Of a DNA stretch of 64,000 bases, positions 38,556 through 46,928 are shown in pieces. The notes below the pieces were generated by a model that was not told where the DNA came from, made no database searches, and was given only the letters and a program-made list of their open reading frames with translations. How positions within the stretch are numbered: the first letter of the stretch is position 1; each line of letters begins with the position of its first letter. This DNA comes from Agromyces protaetiae (GTDB taxonomy: Bacteria > Actinomycetota > Actinomycetes > Actinomycetales > Microbacteriaceae): contig NZ_CP035491.1 in NCBI RefSeq assembly GCF_004135405.1, forward strand, positions 3,619,092-3,683,091, read 5' to 3'. The position numbers and the translations under genes are program-made.

Positions 38556-40235
38556 CTACAGCCCCAGCCGCTCGAGGTACGGGTTCACGAACCGGCGGTC
38601 GGGATCGACCCTTGCGCGGAGCGCGGCGAAGTCGTCGAACCGCGGGTATCGGCGGCGCACCTCGTCACCGGGCAGGGTGAACACCTTGCCCCAGTGCGGG
38701 CGGGCGGTGCTCGGCAGGGCCGCTTCGAGGTCGGGCAGGAAGGCCCGCACGGCGGGCTCGTCGAGCTTCCAGGTGAAGTGGAGAGCGACGGCGTCGACGC
38801 CGTACGCCGGGCTCAGCCACAGGTCGTCGGCGCGCACCGTGCGCACTTCGGTGACGAGCAGGAGCGGCGCGATCCGCGGCGCGAGCCGTCGCACCGCCTC
38901 GATCGCGGCGACGGCATCGGCGCGCGGCACGAGGTACTCCGACTGGAGTTCGTCGCCCGCCGACGGTGTGAACTCGAGGCGGAAGTGCGGCAGCCGCGCG
39001 AACCACGGGCCTGGTTCACCGAGCTGCGGCGTGCAGGCGGCGGCATCCACCCCCATGATCGGATGCCTCGGGGCGGGCGCCGGCCGCGCCGCGAGCCGCG
39101 CGGCGACGGCGTCCAGCTGGAGTGCACCGCCCGGCCACGGGACATCCGTGCGCCGTTTGACCCACAGCTGGTCGGCGACGTCCGAGCTCTGCCACGTCGT
39201 GAAGACGCTCACGCTCGTGCCGAGCGACGTGACGGCGTCGAGGTCCTCGAGGATCGCGTCCCATCGCGGCCCGTCGTAGACGGTCTGCGCGACGTCGTAG
39301 GTCGGTTCGACGTCGAGTTCGAGGGCTGCGACGACGCCGAGGGCGCCGAGGTGCACGACCGACCCCGCGAAGTCGGCGTCGCCGCGCTGCACGAAGCGCG
39401 GCTGGCCGTCGGCGCCGACGAAGGCGAGCGAGCGCACGGCCGTCGAGAGCGATCCGAGCCCGTCGCCCGACCCGTGCGTGCCCGTCGCGGTCGCGCCCGC
39501 GACGGAGATGTGCGGCAGCGACGCGAGGTTCGCGAGCGCGAGCCCCTTCGCCTGCAGGAGCGGCGCGAGGTCGCCATAGCGCGGCGAACCCGAGATGCGC
39601 ACCGCCCCGGGTGCGCTGCCTGCGTCGACGACGACGGGCAGTCCGGATGTCTCGATGAGCACGCCGTCGGTGTCGGCGAGGTCGTTGAACGTGTGCCGCG
39701 TCCCGAGCACCCGCACGGGGCCGCCTTCGGCGAGCACGGCCTGGAGCTCGGCGACCGACGTCGGGCGCACGATGCGCGCCGCGCGGTACCGCAGGTTGCC
39801 GGCCCAGTTGCGGGCCTCGCCGGGGACTGTGCTCGCGGACGCCCCGGCGGGTGCCGGAGTGCCGCCGCCCGCGACCGCCCGCAACGCGTCGGCCGCGGCA
39901 CGGTTCGTCGCGACGCCGCGCGATCGGTACCGGGCGTCGACCTCGCCGTCGCGCGTGTGCACCTCGAAGCCGTTGCCGACCTCGGCGGCGAGACGCTGAG
40001 CGAGCCCGGCGCTCCGGCCGGCGAGCGACTCGAGCGACTCGAGCGCGTCCGCACCGCCCGGGGCATCGGCGAGCGCCCAGGCCTCGACCTGGGCGGCCCA
40101 CGCCGCGAGGTCGGCGACGAGCTCGGGCGAGAGCCGGGTGTGCTCGAACGGAACGGGGTCGAACCCGATCCAGATCGGGCTCGAGGCGTGGTCGGCGAGC
40201 AGGCGGATCTCGACGGGTTCGTCGGCGTAGGTCAT
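38556..40235 (-). CDS. FAD-dependent alditol oxidase-like protein with N-terminal extension
   Basis: 559 residues. Residues from about 135 to the end are a VAO-type flavoenzyme of the alditol/xylitol oxidase group: NWAGNLRYRAARIVRPTSV, a glycine-rich ISVAGATATGTHGSGDG near 245, and the C-terminal RPHWGKVF. These oxidise sugar alcohols with O2, releasing H2O2. The first ~125 residues (helical, Ala/Glu-rich, ending VDARYRSRGV) are not part of the usual ~420-residue enzyme and look like an added domain. ATG at complement 40233-40235. Confidence 0.85.
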   Translation of the reverse strand: MTYADEPVEIRLLADHASSPIWIGFDPVPFEHTRLSPELVADLAAWAAQVEAWALADAPGGADALESLESLAGRSAGLAQRLAAEVGNGFEVHTRDGEVDARYRSRGVATNRAAADALRAVAGGGTPAPAGASASTVPGEARNWAGNLRYRAARIVRPTSVAELQAVLAEGGPVRVLGTRHTFNDLADTDGVLIETSGLPVVVDAGSAPGAVRISGSPRYGDLAPLLQAKGLALANLASLPHISVAGATATGTHGSGDGLGSLSTAVRSLAFVGADGQPRFVQRGDADFAGSVVHLGALGVVAALELDVEPTYDVAQTVYDGPRWDAILEDLDAVTSLGTSVSVFTTWQSSDVADQLWVKRRTDVPWPGGALQLDAVAARLAARPAPAPRHPIMGVDAAACTPQLGEPGPWFARLPHFRLEFTPSAGDELQSEYLVPRADAVAAIEAVRRLAPRIAPLLLVTEVRTVRADDLWLSPAYGVDAVALHFTWKLDEPAVRAFLPDLEAALPSTARPHWGKVFTLPGDEVRRRYPRFDDFAALRARVDPDRRFVNPYLERLGL

Positions 40236-40245
40236 CTGCGGTTCC

Positions 40246-40974
40246 TCATGGGGTCGGCGGTTCGGGGGCGCCTGCACCCCACTCGACGCGTTCGCGTTCG
40301 AGCACGTGCAGGAAAGGGATGAGCACGAGGATGGCGACGCCGACGCCGACGAGCGCGCCGCCGAGGGTGTCGGTCAGCCAGTGCGCTCCCAGGTAGGTGC
40401 GGCTGACGGCCATCACGAGGACGTACGCCGTGCCCGTCACCCACACCCACGTGCGCGGCACGATGACCCAGAGCACGAACGCGACCGTGGCGGCGTTCGC
40501 GACGTGCCCGGAGGGGAACGAGCCGAGATCGGTCGTGATCAGGAACTCTTCGAGGCGCACGGGCCTCGGCCGTTCGAGGGTGTGCTTGAGCGCCTGCACG
40601 ACGGCGAGGCTCGCGGCCGCCGACGCGACGAAGTACAGGGCGGCCCACCACCGCCGGACGATCGCGAGCACGACGAACCCCGCGATCGGTTCGACGACGC
40701 CCATGAGCGGCCCGCCGAGGAAGTTCATGAGGAGGGCGACCTGATCGAGGAACGGTCCGCGGATGTCTCCCATGACCTCGGAGAACCACTCGTCGATCCC
40801 GAGGGGGTGGTTACCGTACCTCAGCGAAATGGTGACGCCGAGGAGCACCGCGACGCCGACGAACACGAGCGCCCAGACCAGCAGGTCGCGCCGGCGGATA
40901 CGCGGCGGCGCCGAGGCATCAGGTGCATTCGAGGCATCCGGATGTCTCGAACCCCCCGTCTGCCCACCCGCCAT
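40246..40974 (-). CDS. PAP2-family membrane phosphatase
   Basis: 242 residues, six helices. The three phosphatase motifs are complete: KHTLERPRP, PSGH and SRTYLGAHWLTD. Probably acts on undecaprenyl pyrophosphate or other lipid phosphates at the outer membrane face. Ten bp upstream of the oxidase gene on the same strand. Confidence 0.92.
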   Translation of the reverse strand: MAGGQTGGSRHPDASNAPDASAPPRIRRRDLLVWALVFVGVAVLLGVTISLRYGNHPLGIDEWFSEVMGDIRGPFLDQVALLMNFLGGPLMGVVEPIAGFVVLAIVRRWWAALYFVASAAASLAVVQALKHTLERPRPVRLEEFLITTDLGSFPSGHVANAATVAFVLWVIVPRTWVWVTGTAYVLVMAVSRTYLGAHWLTDTLGGALVGVGVAILVLIPFLHVLERERVEWGAGAPEPPTP

Positions 40975-40994
40975 GCCGTCCAAACTAGCGCGGC

Positions 40995-42296
40995 TCAGTC
41001 GGTGAGCGGCGGCACCGTGCGCGGGCGCACGAGCCCCCAGAGGCCCGCGATCGCGATGACGGCGACGATCGCCATGACGAGGGCCATGGGGGCGGCGCTG
41101 CCGACGCCCATGAGGCCGATGAGCGGCGAGATGACCCCGGCGAGGCCGAAGTTGAGCGCGCCGAGGAGCGACGCCGCGGTGCCCGCCTCTGAGCCGTGGT
41201 TCGCGAGCGAGAGCACCTGCACGGCCGGGAACGAGAACCCGCACGCGAGGATGTAGAACCACAGCGGGATCGCCGTGCCCCAGAACCCGGCGCCTGCCCG
41301 GTCGAGCACGAGGATCGCGATCGCCATGGCGAGGTGGACGGCGGTCGTGCCCGCGAGGATCCACTGCGGCGGTACCGGCCCGCGCATGAGCCGCGAACTC
41401 GTCTGCACGCCGATGATGATGCCGATCGAGTTGACCGCGAAGAGCAGGCCGTACTGCTGCGGCGTGAACGCGTACAGGTCTTGGAAGAGGAACGACGACG
41501 TCGACAGGTAGCCGAAGAGCCCCGTGAACGTCATGCCGCCGATGAGCGCGGCACCGAGGTAGACGCGGTCGCGGAAGAGCGCGCCGTAGCGGGCGCGCAT
41601 GGTCGAGTGGCCTGCGACCTTGCGGCGCTCGGGCGGCAGCGTCTCGACGATGAAGAACGACACGGATGCCACGACCACGAGCCCATAGCCCGCGAGCACC
41701 CAGAAGACGCCCCGCCAGTCCATGATCGCGAGCAGCTGCGATCCGATGACGGGAGCGAGCACGGGCGCGAGGCCGTTGACGAGGGCGAGGCGCGACAGCA
41801 TGCGCACGAGCGGCTTGCCGCCGAACAGGTCGCGCACCATCGCCACGGCGACGACGCCGCCGGCGGCCGCGCCGAAGCCCTGGAGCAGACGGAAGACGGA
41901 GAGCCACACGATGTCGGGCGCGTTCGCCGCGGCGATCGAGGCCGCGATGTGCAGCGCCGTCGCGAGGATGAGCGGCAGGCGCCGGCCGACCTTGTCGCTC
42001 CACGGCCCGACGATGAGCTGGCCGAACCCGAAGCCGATCATGGTGCCCGTGAGGGTCAGCTGCACGGCCGACGCGCTCACGTGGAGCTCGTTCTGGAGCA
42101 CCGGGAAGGCCGGCAGGTAGAGGTCGACCGTGAACGGCCCGAGCGCCGTGAGCGCGCCGAGCACGAGCACGTAGACGAGGCGCTGGCGGCTCGTGAGGCG
42201 GTCGCCCGGGTGTGCGTGCTCGCCGTGGGCGCCCACGACGGGCGTCGACCTCGTGTCGTCGGGTCTGATGATGGGGATGGGGCTCGTGGCGGACAT
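40995..42296 (-). CDS. Bcr/CflA-type MFS drug transporter
   Basis: 433 residues, twelve helices after a 35-residue cytosolic N-tail. GPWSDKVGRRLPL is the MFS loop 2-3 motif, and ALGPFTVDLYLPAFP marks the Bcr/CflA branch of proton antiporters that export varied compounds. Start ATG preceded by CCAGGAAC. Lies 20 bp before the PAP2 gene; co-transcription is possible. Confidence 0.9.
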   Translation of the reverse strand: MSATSPIPIIRPDDTRSTPVVGAHGEHAHPGDRLTSRQRLVYVLVLGALTALGPFTVDLYLPAFPVLQNELHVSASAVQLTLTGTMIGFGFGQLIVGPWSDKVGRRLPLILATALHIAASIAAANAPDIVWLSVFRLLQGFGAAAGGVVAVAMVRDLFGGKPLVRMLSRLALVNGLAPVLAPVIGSQLLAIMDWRGVFWVLAGYGLVVVASVSFFIVETLPPERRKVAGHSTMRARYGALFRDRVYLGAALIGGMTFTGLFGYLSTSSFLFQDLYAFTPQQYGLLFAVNSIGIIIGVQTSSRLMRGPVPPQWILAGTTAVHLAMAIAILVLDRAGAGFWGTAIPLWFYILACGFSFPAVQVLSLANHGSEAGTAASLLGALNFGLAGVISPLIGLMGVGSAAPMALVMAIVAVIAIAGLWGLVRPRTVPPLTD

Positions 42297-42378
42297 CGCG
42301 TTCCTGGGTCTCAGCGGTCGAATCGATTCGACAATCGCACCAGTCTAGCGGGCGCACAGCGCGCGGGCGCAAGGGCGA

Positions 42379-42413
42379 GCGGATGCCTCGAAGCGCGACC
42401 CCGAGGCATCCGC
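42379..42413 (-). terminator. Terminator hairpin from an inverted pair of the GGATGYCTC word, 3' of the ROK gene
   Basis: Perfect 12-bp arms GCGGATGCCTCG (42379-42390) and CGAGGCATCCGC (42402-42413) with an 11-nt loop. It begins 5 bp after the ROK stop on the minus strand. Confidence 0.7.
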
Positions 42414-42418
42414 CATCG

Positions 42419-43594
42419 CTACCCGGCGACGGCGCGACCCGGGTCGTCGAGCAGATCTGCGAACGCCGCCTCGGCAGCGCCGATCATCAGCCGGTCCTCG
42501 CCGAGCGCGGCCGTGCGGAGCTCGACGAGCTCGAACGCCGCAGGCATCGACTGCGCCTCGACCGCCGCCGCGAGCCCGTCGCGGTCGCGCTCGGCGATCG
42601 TCGCGAGGAACCCGCCGAGGATCACGACCGAGGGATTCAGCACGTTGACGGCGTTCGCGAGCGCCGTCGCGAGGATGCGCCGCTGCCGGGCGACCTCGTC
42701 GTGCACCGCCGAGGCATCCGACTCCTCGATCGCGCGCGCGAGCGTGGGCTCGTCGGCGTGCTTGAGATGCAGCGCGTCGAGGAGCCGCGACCGGCTCACC
42801 TCGTCTTCGAGCACGCCACCCGCCGCGCGCCGGTCGGCGGCCGCGGCGATGCCGGGCCGGTTCTGGCCGAACTCGCCCGCGTAGCCGCCCGCGCCGCCGA
42901 GGAGCAGACCGTGCACGATGACGCCGCCGCCGATGCCGCTCGCACCGCCGTTCAGGTAGACGAGGTCCTCGACGCCCATGCCGGCGCCGAAGAGGTGCTC
43001 GGCCGTCGCACCGTGGCTCGCGTCGTTGCCCACGATCGTGAGGATTCCCGTGGCCTCCTCGACGAGCACCCTGACCGGCGCTTCGCGCCACCCGAGGTGC
43101 GGGGCGAGACGCACGAGCCCGTCCGAGGCGCGCACGAGACCCGGCACGGCGAGGCCGATCGACACGACCCGCGCGCCGCGGAGCGGCCCCCGACGCCACC
43201 GCATGATCGTCTCGGCGACGAGGCCGGCCGTCTCTTCGGGCGTGACGAGCCGGTCGACCTCGACGCGGTCGCGCACGACGACTCGGCGGTCGAGGCCGAC
43301 CGCGGCGATCGTGACGGCGTCGATCTCGGGGTTGACGGCGATCGCCACGACCGTGGGGTGCACGGCGATGACGGGCGAGGGGCGACCGACGCGATTGGTC
43401 GGGTCGGGTGCGCGCTCTTCGACGAGGCCGAGCTCGACGAGCTCTGCGGCGAGCGCCGCGACCGTCGAGCGATTGAGCCCCGTCTGCTCCGTCAGGCGGG
43501 CGCGCGAGAGGGGCCCCTCTCGATGGACGATTCGAAGGAGTTTCGAGAGATTTCGACGGTGCACCCCGTCGAACGTGCCCGGCCGTTCTGCCAC
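42419..43594 (-). CDS. ROK-family transcriptional regulator (XylR/NagC type)
   Basis: 391 residues. N-terminal MarR-like helix-turn-helix (about 25-60: GPLSRARLTEQTGLNRSTVAALAAEL) and a C-terminal ROK sugar-kinase fold (VGNDASHGATAEHLFGAG, LNGGASGIGGGVI). The zinc motif CxCGxxGCxE of ROK proteins is missing (replaced by FGQNRPGIAAAADRRAAGG). It is divergent from the sugar ABC operon and probably represses it, with xylose or xylo-oligosaccharide as inducer. GTG start at complement 43592-43594 gives the expected short leader. Confidence 0.88.
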   Translation of the reverse strand: MAERPGTFDGVHRRNLSKLLRIVHREGPLSRARLTEQTGLNRSTVAALAAELVELGLVEERAPDPTNRVGRPSPVIAVHPTVVAIAVNPEIDAVTIAAVGLDRRVVVRDRVEVDRLVTPEETAGLVAETIMRWRRGPLRGARVVSIGLAVPGLVRASDGLVRLAPHLGWREAPVRVLVEEATGILTIVGNDASHGATAEHLFGAGMGVEDLVYLNGGASGIGGGVIVHGLLLGGAGGYAGEFGQNRPGIAAAADRRAAGGVLEDEVSRSRLLDALHLKHADEPTLARAIEESDASAVHDEVARQRRILATALANAVNVLNPSVVILGGFLATIAERDRDGLAAAVEAQSMPAAFELVELRTAALGEDRLMIGAAEAAFADLLDDPGRAVAG

Positions 43595-43656
43595 GAGCCT
43601 GAGTCTAGGTTCGCTGCGCGCTCTATAACGTCTCAGCCACGCCGAATTTGTTGCGC

Positions 43657-43685
43657 TTGACCGCATATGGGTCCATGCGTATGCT
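43657..43685 (+). promoter_or_regulatory. Sigma-70-type promoter of the sugar ABC operon
   Basis: TTGACC (43657-43662), exactly 17 bp spacer, TATGCT (43680-43685). Good fit to the vegetative consensus and about 55 bp before the start codon. Confidence 0.75.
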
Positions 43686-43702
43686 CTAGACGTCCAGATC
43701 AC

Positions 43703-43728
43703 TTTCGGCATTGAGGCCGAAACTTTCG
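43703..43728. promoter_or_regulatory. LacI-type operator in the sugar ABC leader
   Basis: CGAAACTTTCG (43718-43728) is a perfect 11-bp palindrome of the LacI-family kind, just downstream of the promoter. An overlapping TTTCGG / CCGAAA inverted repeat (43703-43722) may be a second site, for example for the ROK protein. Confidence 0.7.
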
Positions 43729-43740
43729 AGAGGTTCAATG

Positions 43741-45036
43741 ATGAACAGACGCAGCACTACCCGGCTCGTCACGTTCGCCGCAGCAGCAGGCCTTGCCCTC
43801 GCCTCCCTCACCGCGTGTAGCGCAGGTGGCGACGACAACGCGGCAGACGGCGAAGTCACCCTCACCTGGTGGCACAACGCCACCTCCGGCCCCATGCCGG
43901 CCGTCTGGGAGGAAGTCGCCTCCGAGTTCGAGGCGGCACACCCCGGCGTGAAGGTCGAGCAGACGGGCTACCAGAACGAAGACCTTCAGCGCACGCTCAT
44001 CCCGAACGCGCTCGCTTCGGGCGACGCGCCCGACCTCTTCCAGGTCTGGCCGGGCGGCGAGCTCCGCGACCAGGTCGCCAACGGCTACCTCAAGCCCCTC
44101 GACGACTCGATCGCCGACACGATCGCAAGCGTCGGCGCGACGGTCAACCCGTGGCAGGTCGACGGCAAGACGTACGGCATCCCCTTCACCTTCGGCATCG
44201 AGGGCTTCTGGTACAACAAGGACCAGTTCAAGGAAGCCGGCATCTCGGCCCCGCCCACGACGCTCGACGAGCTCATCGCCGACAACGCCAAGCTCCGCGA
44301 GGCGGGCTTCACGCCCATCGCCGTCGGCGCCGGCGACAAGTGGCCGGCCGCGCACTGGTGGTACCAGTTCGCGCTGCACAGCTGCTCGCCCGAGACGCTG
44401 CAGACCGCTGAGAAGGACTTCGACTTCAGCGACCCGTGCTTCGTCGAGGCCGGCCAGCAGCTGAAGGACTTCATCGGCACGAACCCCTTCCAGGAGGGCT
44501 TCCTCGGCACCCCGGCCCAGCAGGGCGCCGGCTCGTCGGCCGGTCTCGTCGCGAACGGCCAGGCCGCGATGGAGCTCATGGGCCACTGGAACGCCGGTGT
44601 CATCGGCGGCCTCACGCCCGACCAGCAGGTTCCCGCCTTCCTCGGCTGGTTCCCGTTCCCCGGCATCGAGGGCTCGGCCGGCGACCCGACCGCCGCACTC
44701 GGCGGCGGTGACGGCTTCGGCTGCTCGGCCGACGCTCCCAAGGAGTGCGACGAGCTGCTCGCCTACATCATGAGCGACGAGGTCCAGGCGAAGTTCGCCG
44801 CGAGCGGCTCGGGCATCCCGACCGTTCCGTCGGCGGTCGACTCGCTCGAGGACCCGAACCTGAAGGCCGTCGCCGAGGGTCTCGCGAACGCCTCGTTCGT
44901 CCAGCTCTGGCTCGACACCGCCTACGGCACGACCGTCGGCAACGCGATGAACGAAGGCATCGTCAACCTGTTCGCAGGCACCGGCACGCCCGAGGACATC
45001 GTCAAGAAGATGACGGACGCGGCGGCCACCCTGTGA
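43741..45036 (+). CDS. Sugar ABC transporter, substrate-binding lipoprotein
   Basis: 431 residues, family 1 binding protein. Signal peptide with lipobox ending at Cys26 (LASLTAC). VTLTWWHNATSGPM start, FEAAHPGVKVEQTGY, and YGIPFTFGIEGFWYNKD are typical of oligosaccharide (xylo-oligosaccharide/chitobiose) binders. Two ATGs are adjacent; the second has the better spacing to GAGAGG. Heads the operon with two permeases and a GH3 enzyme. No ATP-binding gene is present, so a shared MsiK-like ATPase elsewhere is likely. Confidence 0.93.
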   Translation: MNRRSTTRLVTFAAAAGLALASLTACSAGGDDNAADGEVTLTWWHNATSGPMPAVWEEVASEFEAAHPGVKVEQTGYQNEDLQRTLIPNALASGDAPDLFQVWPGGELRDQVANGYLKPLDDSIADTIASVGATVNPWQVDGKTYGIPFTFGIEGFWYNKDQFKEAGISAPPTTLDELIADNAKLREAGFTPIAVGAGDKWPAAHWWYQFALHSCSPETLQTAEKDFDFSDPCFVEAGQQLKDFIGTNPFQEGFLGTPAQQGAGSSAGLVANGQAAMELMGHWNAGVIGGLTPDQQVPAFLGWFPFPGIEGSAGDPTAALGGGDGFGCSADAPKECDELLAYIMSDEVQAKFAASGSGIPTVPSAVDSLEDPNLKAVAEGLANASFVQLWLDTAYGTTVGNAMNEGIVNLFAGTGTPEDIVKKMTDAAATL

Positions 45037-46030
45037 CCTCCCTGTCCGAAAAGGTCGGGCCCGCGGTTTCCGCGGGCCCGGCCCTTCCCCGCGCTCCACA
45101 CGCGCCAAGCGCGGCCGCGGCCGCCAGCGGCTCGAGATCGTCCTCCTCGCCGGGCCCGCGCTCGTCGTGTTCCTCGGCTTCGTGATCCTTCCCGTGATCC
45201 TCGCCGCGGTCTATTCGTTCTACAACCTGCCCGCTGCCTTCAAGTGGGAGAACCTCGCCGACCCCGAGCGCTTCGTCGGCTTCGACAACTACATCCGCGC
45301 CTTCCAGACTCCCGAGTTCATCAAGGCGATCGGCAACAACTTCATCATCCTGGTGCTCTCGCTCGTCATCCAGGGCCCCATCGCCATCGGCGTCGCGCTG
45401 CTGCTGAACCGCCCCATGCGCGGTCGCGCCGTGATCCGTCTCCTGATCTTCGTTCCCTACGTGCTCGCCGAAGTCATCGCGGGTCTCTCGTGGAAGCTGC
45501 TCCTCCAGCCCACCGGCGGCGTCAACGCCCTCCTCGAGGCGATCGGCCTCGGAGCGCTCAAGCAGAACTGGCTCGCCGACCCGAACATCGCCCTCTGGAC
45601 GCTCTTCGCGATCCTCACCTGGAAGTACGTCGGCTTCGCGATCATCCTCATGCTCGCAGGCCTGCAGGGCGTGCCCGAAGAGCTCGCCGAAGCGGCGCAG
45701 ATCGACGGCGCGACGTGGTGGCAGACGCAGCGGTACATCACGATCCCGCTGCTCGCACCCACCATCCGCATCTGGGCGTTCCTGTCGATGATCGGCGCCC
45801 TCCAGCTGTTCGACATGGTGTGGGTCACGGTCGCGCCGACCGTCCGCCAGATGTCGACCGAGACGATGGCGACCTACATGGTCCAGCAGGGCCAGTTCGC
45901 CGGCCAGCCGGGCTACGGCTCCGCCATCGCCGTCATCCTGTTCTTCATCTCCCTCGTCGTCGCGCTCCTGTACCAGCGGTTCGCGCTCCGTCGTGACCTC
46001 CAGGGCGCCATCACGAGAGGGGTGCGTTGA
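45033..46030 (+). CDS. Sugar ABC transporter permease 1, one apparent frameshift near its start
   Basis: MalF/UgpA-type permease with six helices; the coupling motif is ELAEAAQIDGATWWQTQRYITIP. No ATG/GTG stands at the right place in the main frame: the first in-frame GTG (45167) is inside helix 1. The GTG at 45033 overlaps the binding-protein stop (GTGA) and opens with VTSLSEKVGP in another frame. One added base in the C-runs around 45077-45090 joins it to RSTRAKRGRGRQRLEIVLL and gives 332 residues. Most likely a sequencing slip; alternatives are listed in the findings. Confidence 0.85.
45057..45079 (+). promoter_or_regulatory. Perfect hairpin just after the binding-protein gene
   Basis: GGGCCCGCGG (45057-45066), loop TTT, CCGCGGGCCC (45070-45079). 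Hairpins here often raise binding-protein mRNA relative to the permeases. It would lie inside the start of permease 1. Confidence 0.65.
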
Positions 46031-46031
46031 C

Positions 46032-46928
46032 ATGACCGCCACGTCTTACGTCACCACCGGCAAGGCCGGCAACCTCGGCGACCCCGCCGGGCGGCGCCGC
46101 TTCGACTGGGGCCAGCCGTTCGTCTACCTCATCGCGCTCGTCGTCGCGGCGCTCGCGATCGGCCCCGTGCTGTACGTCATCATCGGCGGGTTCCGTACGA
46201 CGGCCGACATCAACGCGAACCCGGGCGGGTTCCCGGCGCCGTGGGTGTTCGACAACTACGCGCAGGTGCTCACGACGCCCCGGTTCTGGGGCAACGTGCT
46301 CGCGAGCATCATCCTCGCCGCCGGAACGACGCTCGGCGTCGTCATCCTCGGCATCATGGCCGCGTACCCGATCGCGCGCTACAGCTTCAAGGGCCGCGAG
46401 GCGATGTACACGATCTTCACTGCGGGACTCATGTTCCCCCTGACGGTCGCGGCGCTCCCGCTCACGCTGCTGCTTCGCACGCTCAACCTGCACGGCACCT
46501 ACCTCGGGGTGATCATCCCGTCCATCGCGTTCGCGCTGCCGACGACGATCATCATCCTCGTGCCGTTCCTGCGGGCGATCCCCGACGAGCTCGAAGAGGC
46601 CGCGTCGATCGACGGCACCACCCGCATCGGGTTCTTCTGGCGCATCCTGCTCCCGCTCTCCATGCCGGGTCTCGTGACCGTCGGCGTCCTCGCGTTCGTC
46701 GGCAGCTGGAACGGGTACCTCCTTCCCCTCCTCGTGATCTCGACGGGAACGCTGCCGCAGGACTTCTGGCCGCTGCCCCTCGGCGTCACGCAGTTCTCCA
46801 CCCAGTACTCGCAGAACACGGGCGCCGTCCTCGCCTACACCTCGCTGGCGATGATCCCCGCGCTCGTGTTCTTCCTCGCCGCTGAGAAGCGGATCGTCGG
46901 CGGCCTCCAGGGCGCCGTGAAGGGATGA
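46032..46928 (+). CDS. Sugar ABC transporter permease 2
   Basis: 298 residues, MalG-type, six helices. Coupling motif ELEEAASIDGTTRIGFFWRILLP. ATG follows the permease 1 stop by 1 nt; its own stop overlaps the GH3 ATG (ATGA). Confidence 0.93.
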   Translation: MTATSYVTTGKAGNLGDPAGRRRFDWGQPFVYLIALVVAALAIGPVLYVIIGGFRTTADINANPGGFPAPWVFDNYAQVLTTPRFWGNVLASIILAAGTTLGVVILGIMAAYPIARYSFKGREAMYTIFTAGLMFPLTVAALPLTLLLRTLNLHGTYLGVIIPSIAFALPTTIIILVPFLRAIPDELEEAASIDGTTRIGFFWRILLPLSMPGLVTVGVLAFVGSWNGYLLPLLVISTGTLPQDFWPLPLGVTQFSTQYSQNTGAVLAYTSLAMIPALVFFLAAEKRIVGGLQGAVKG

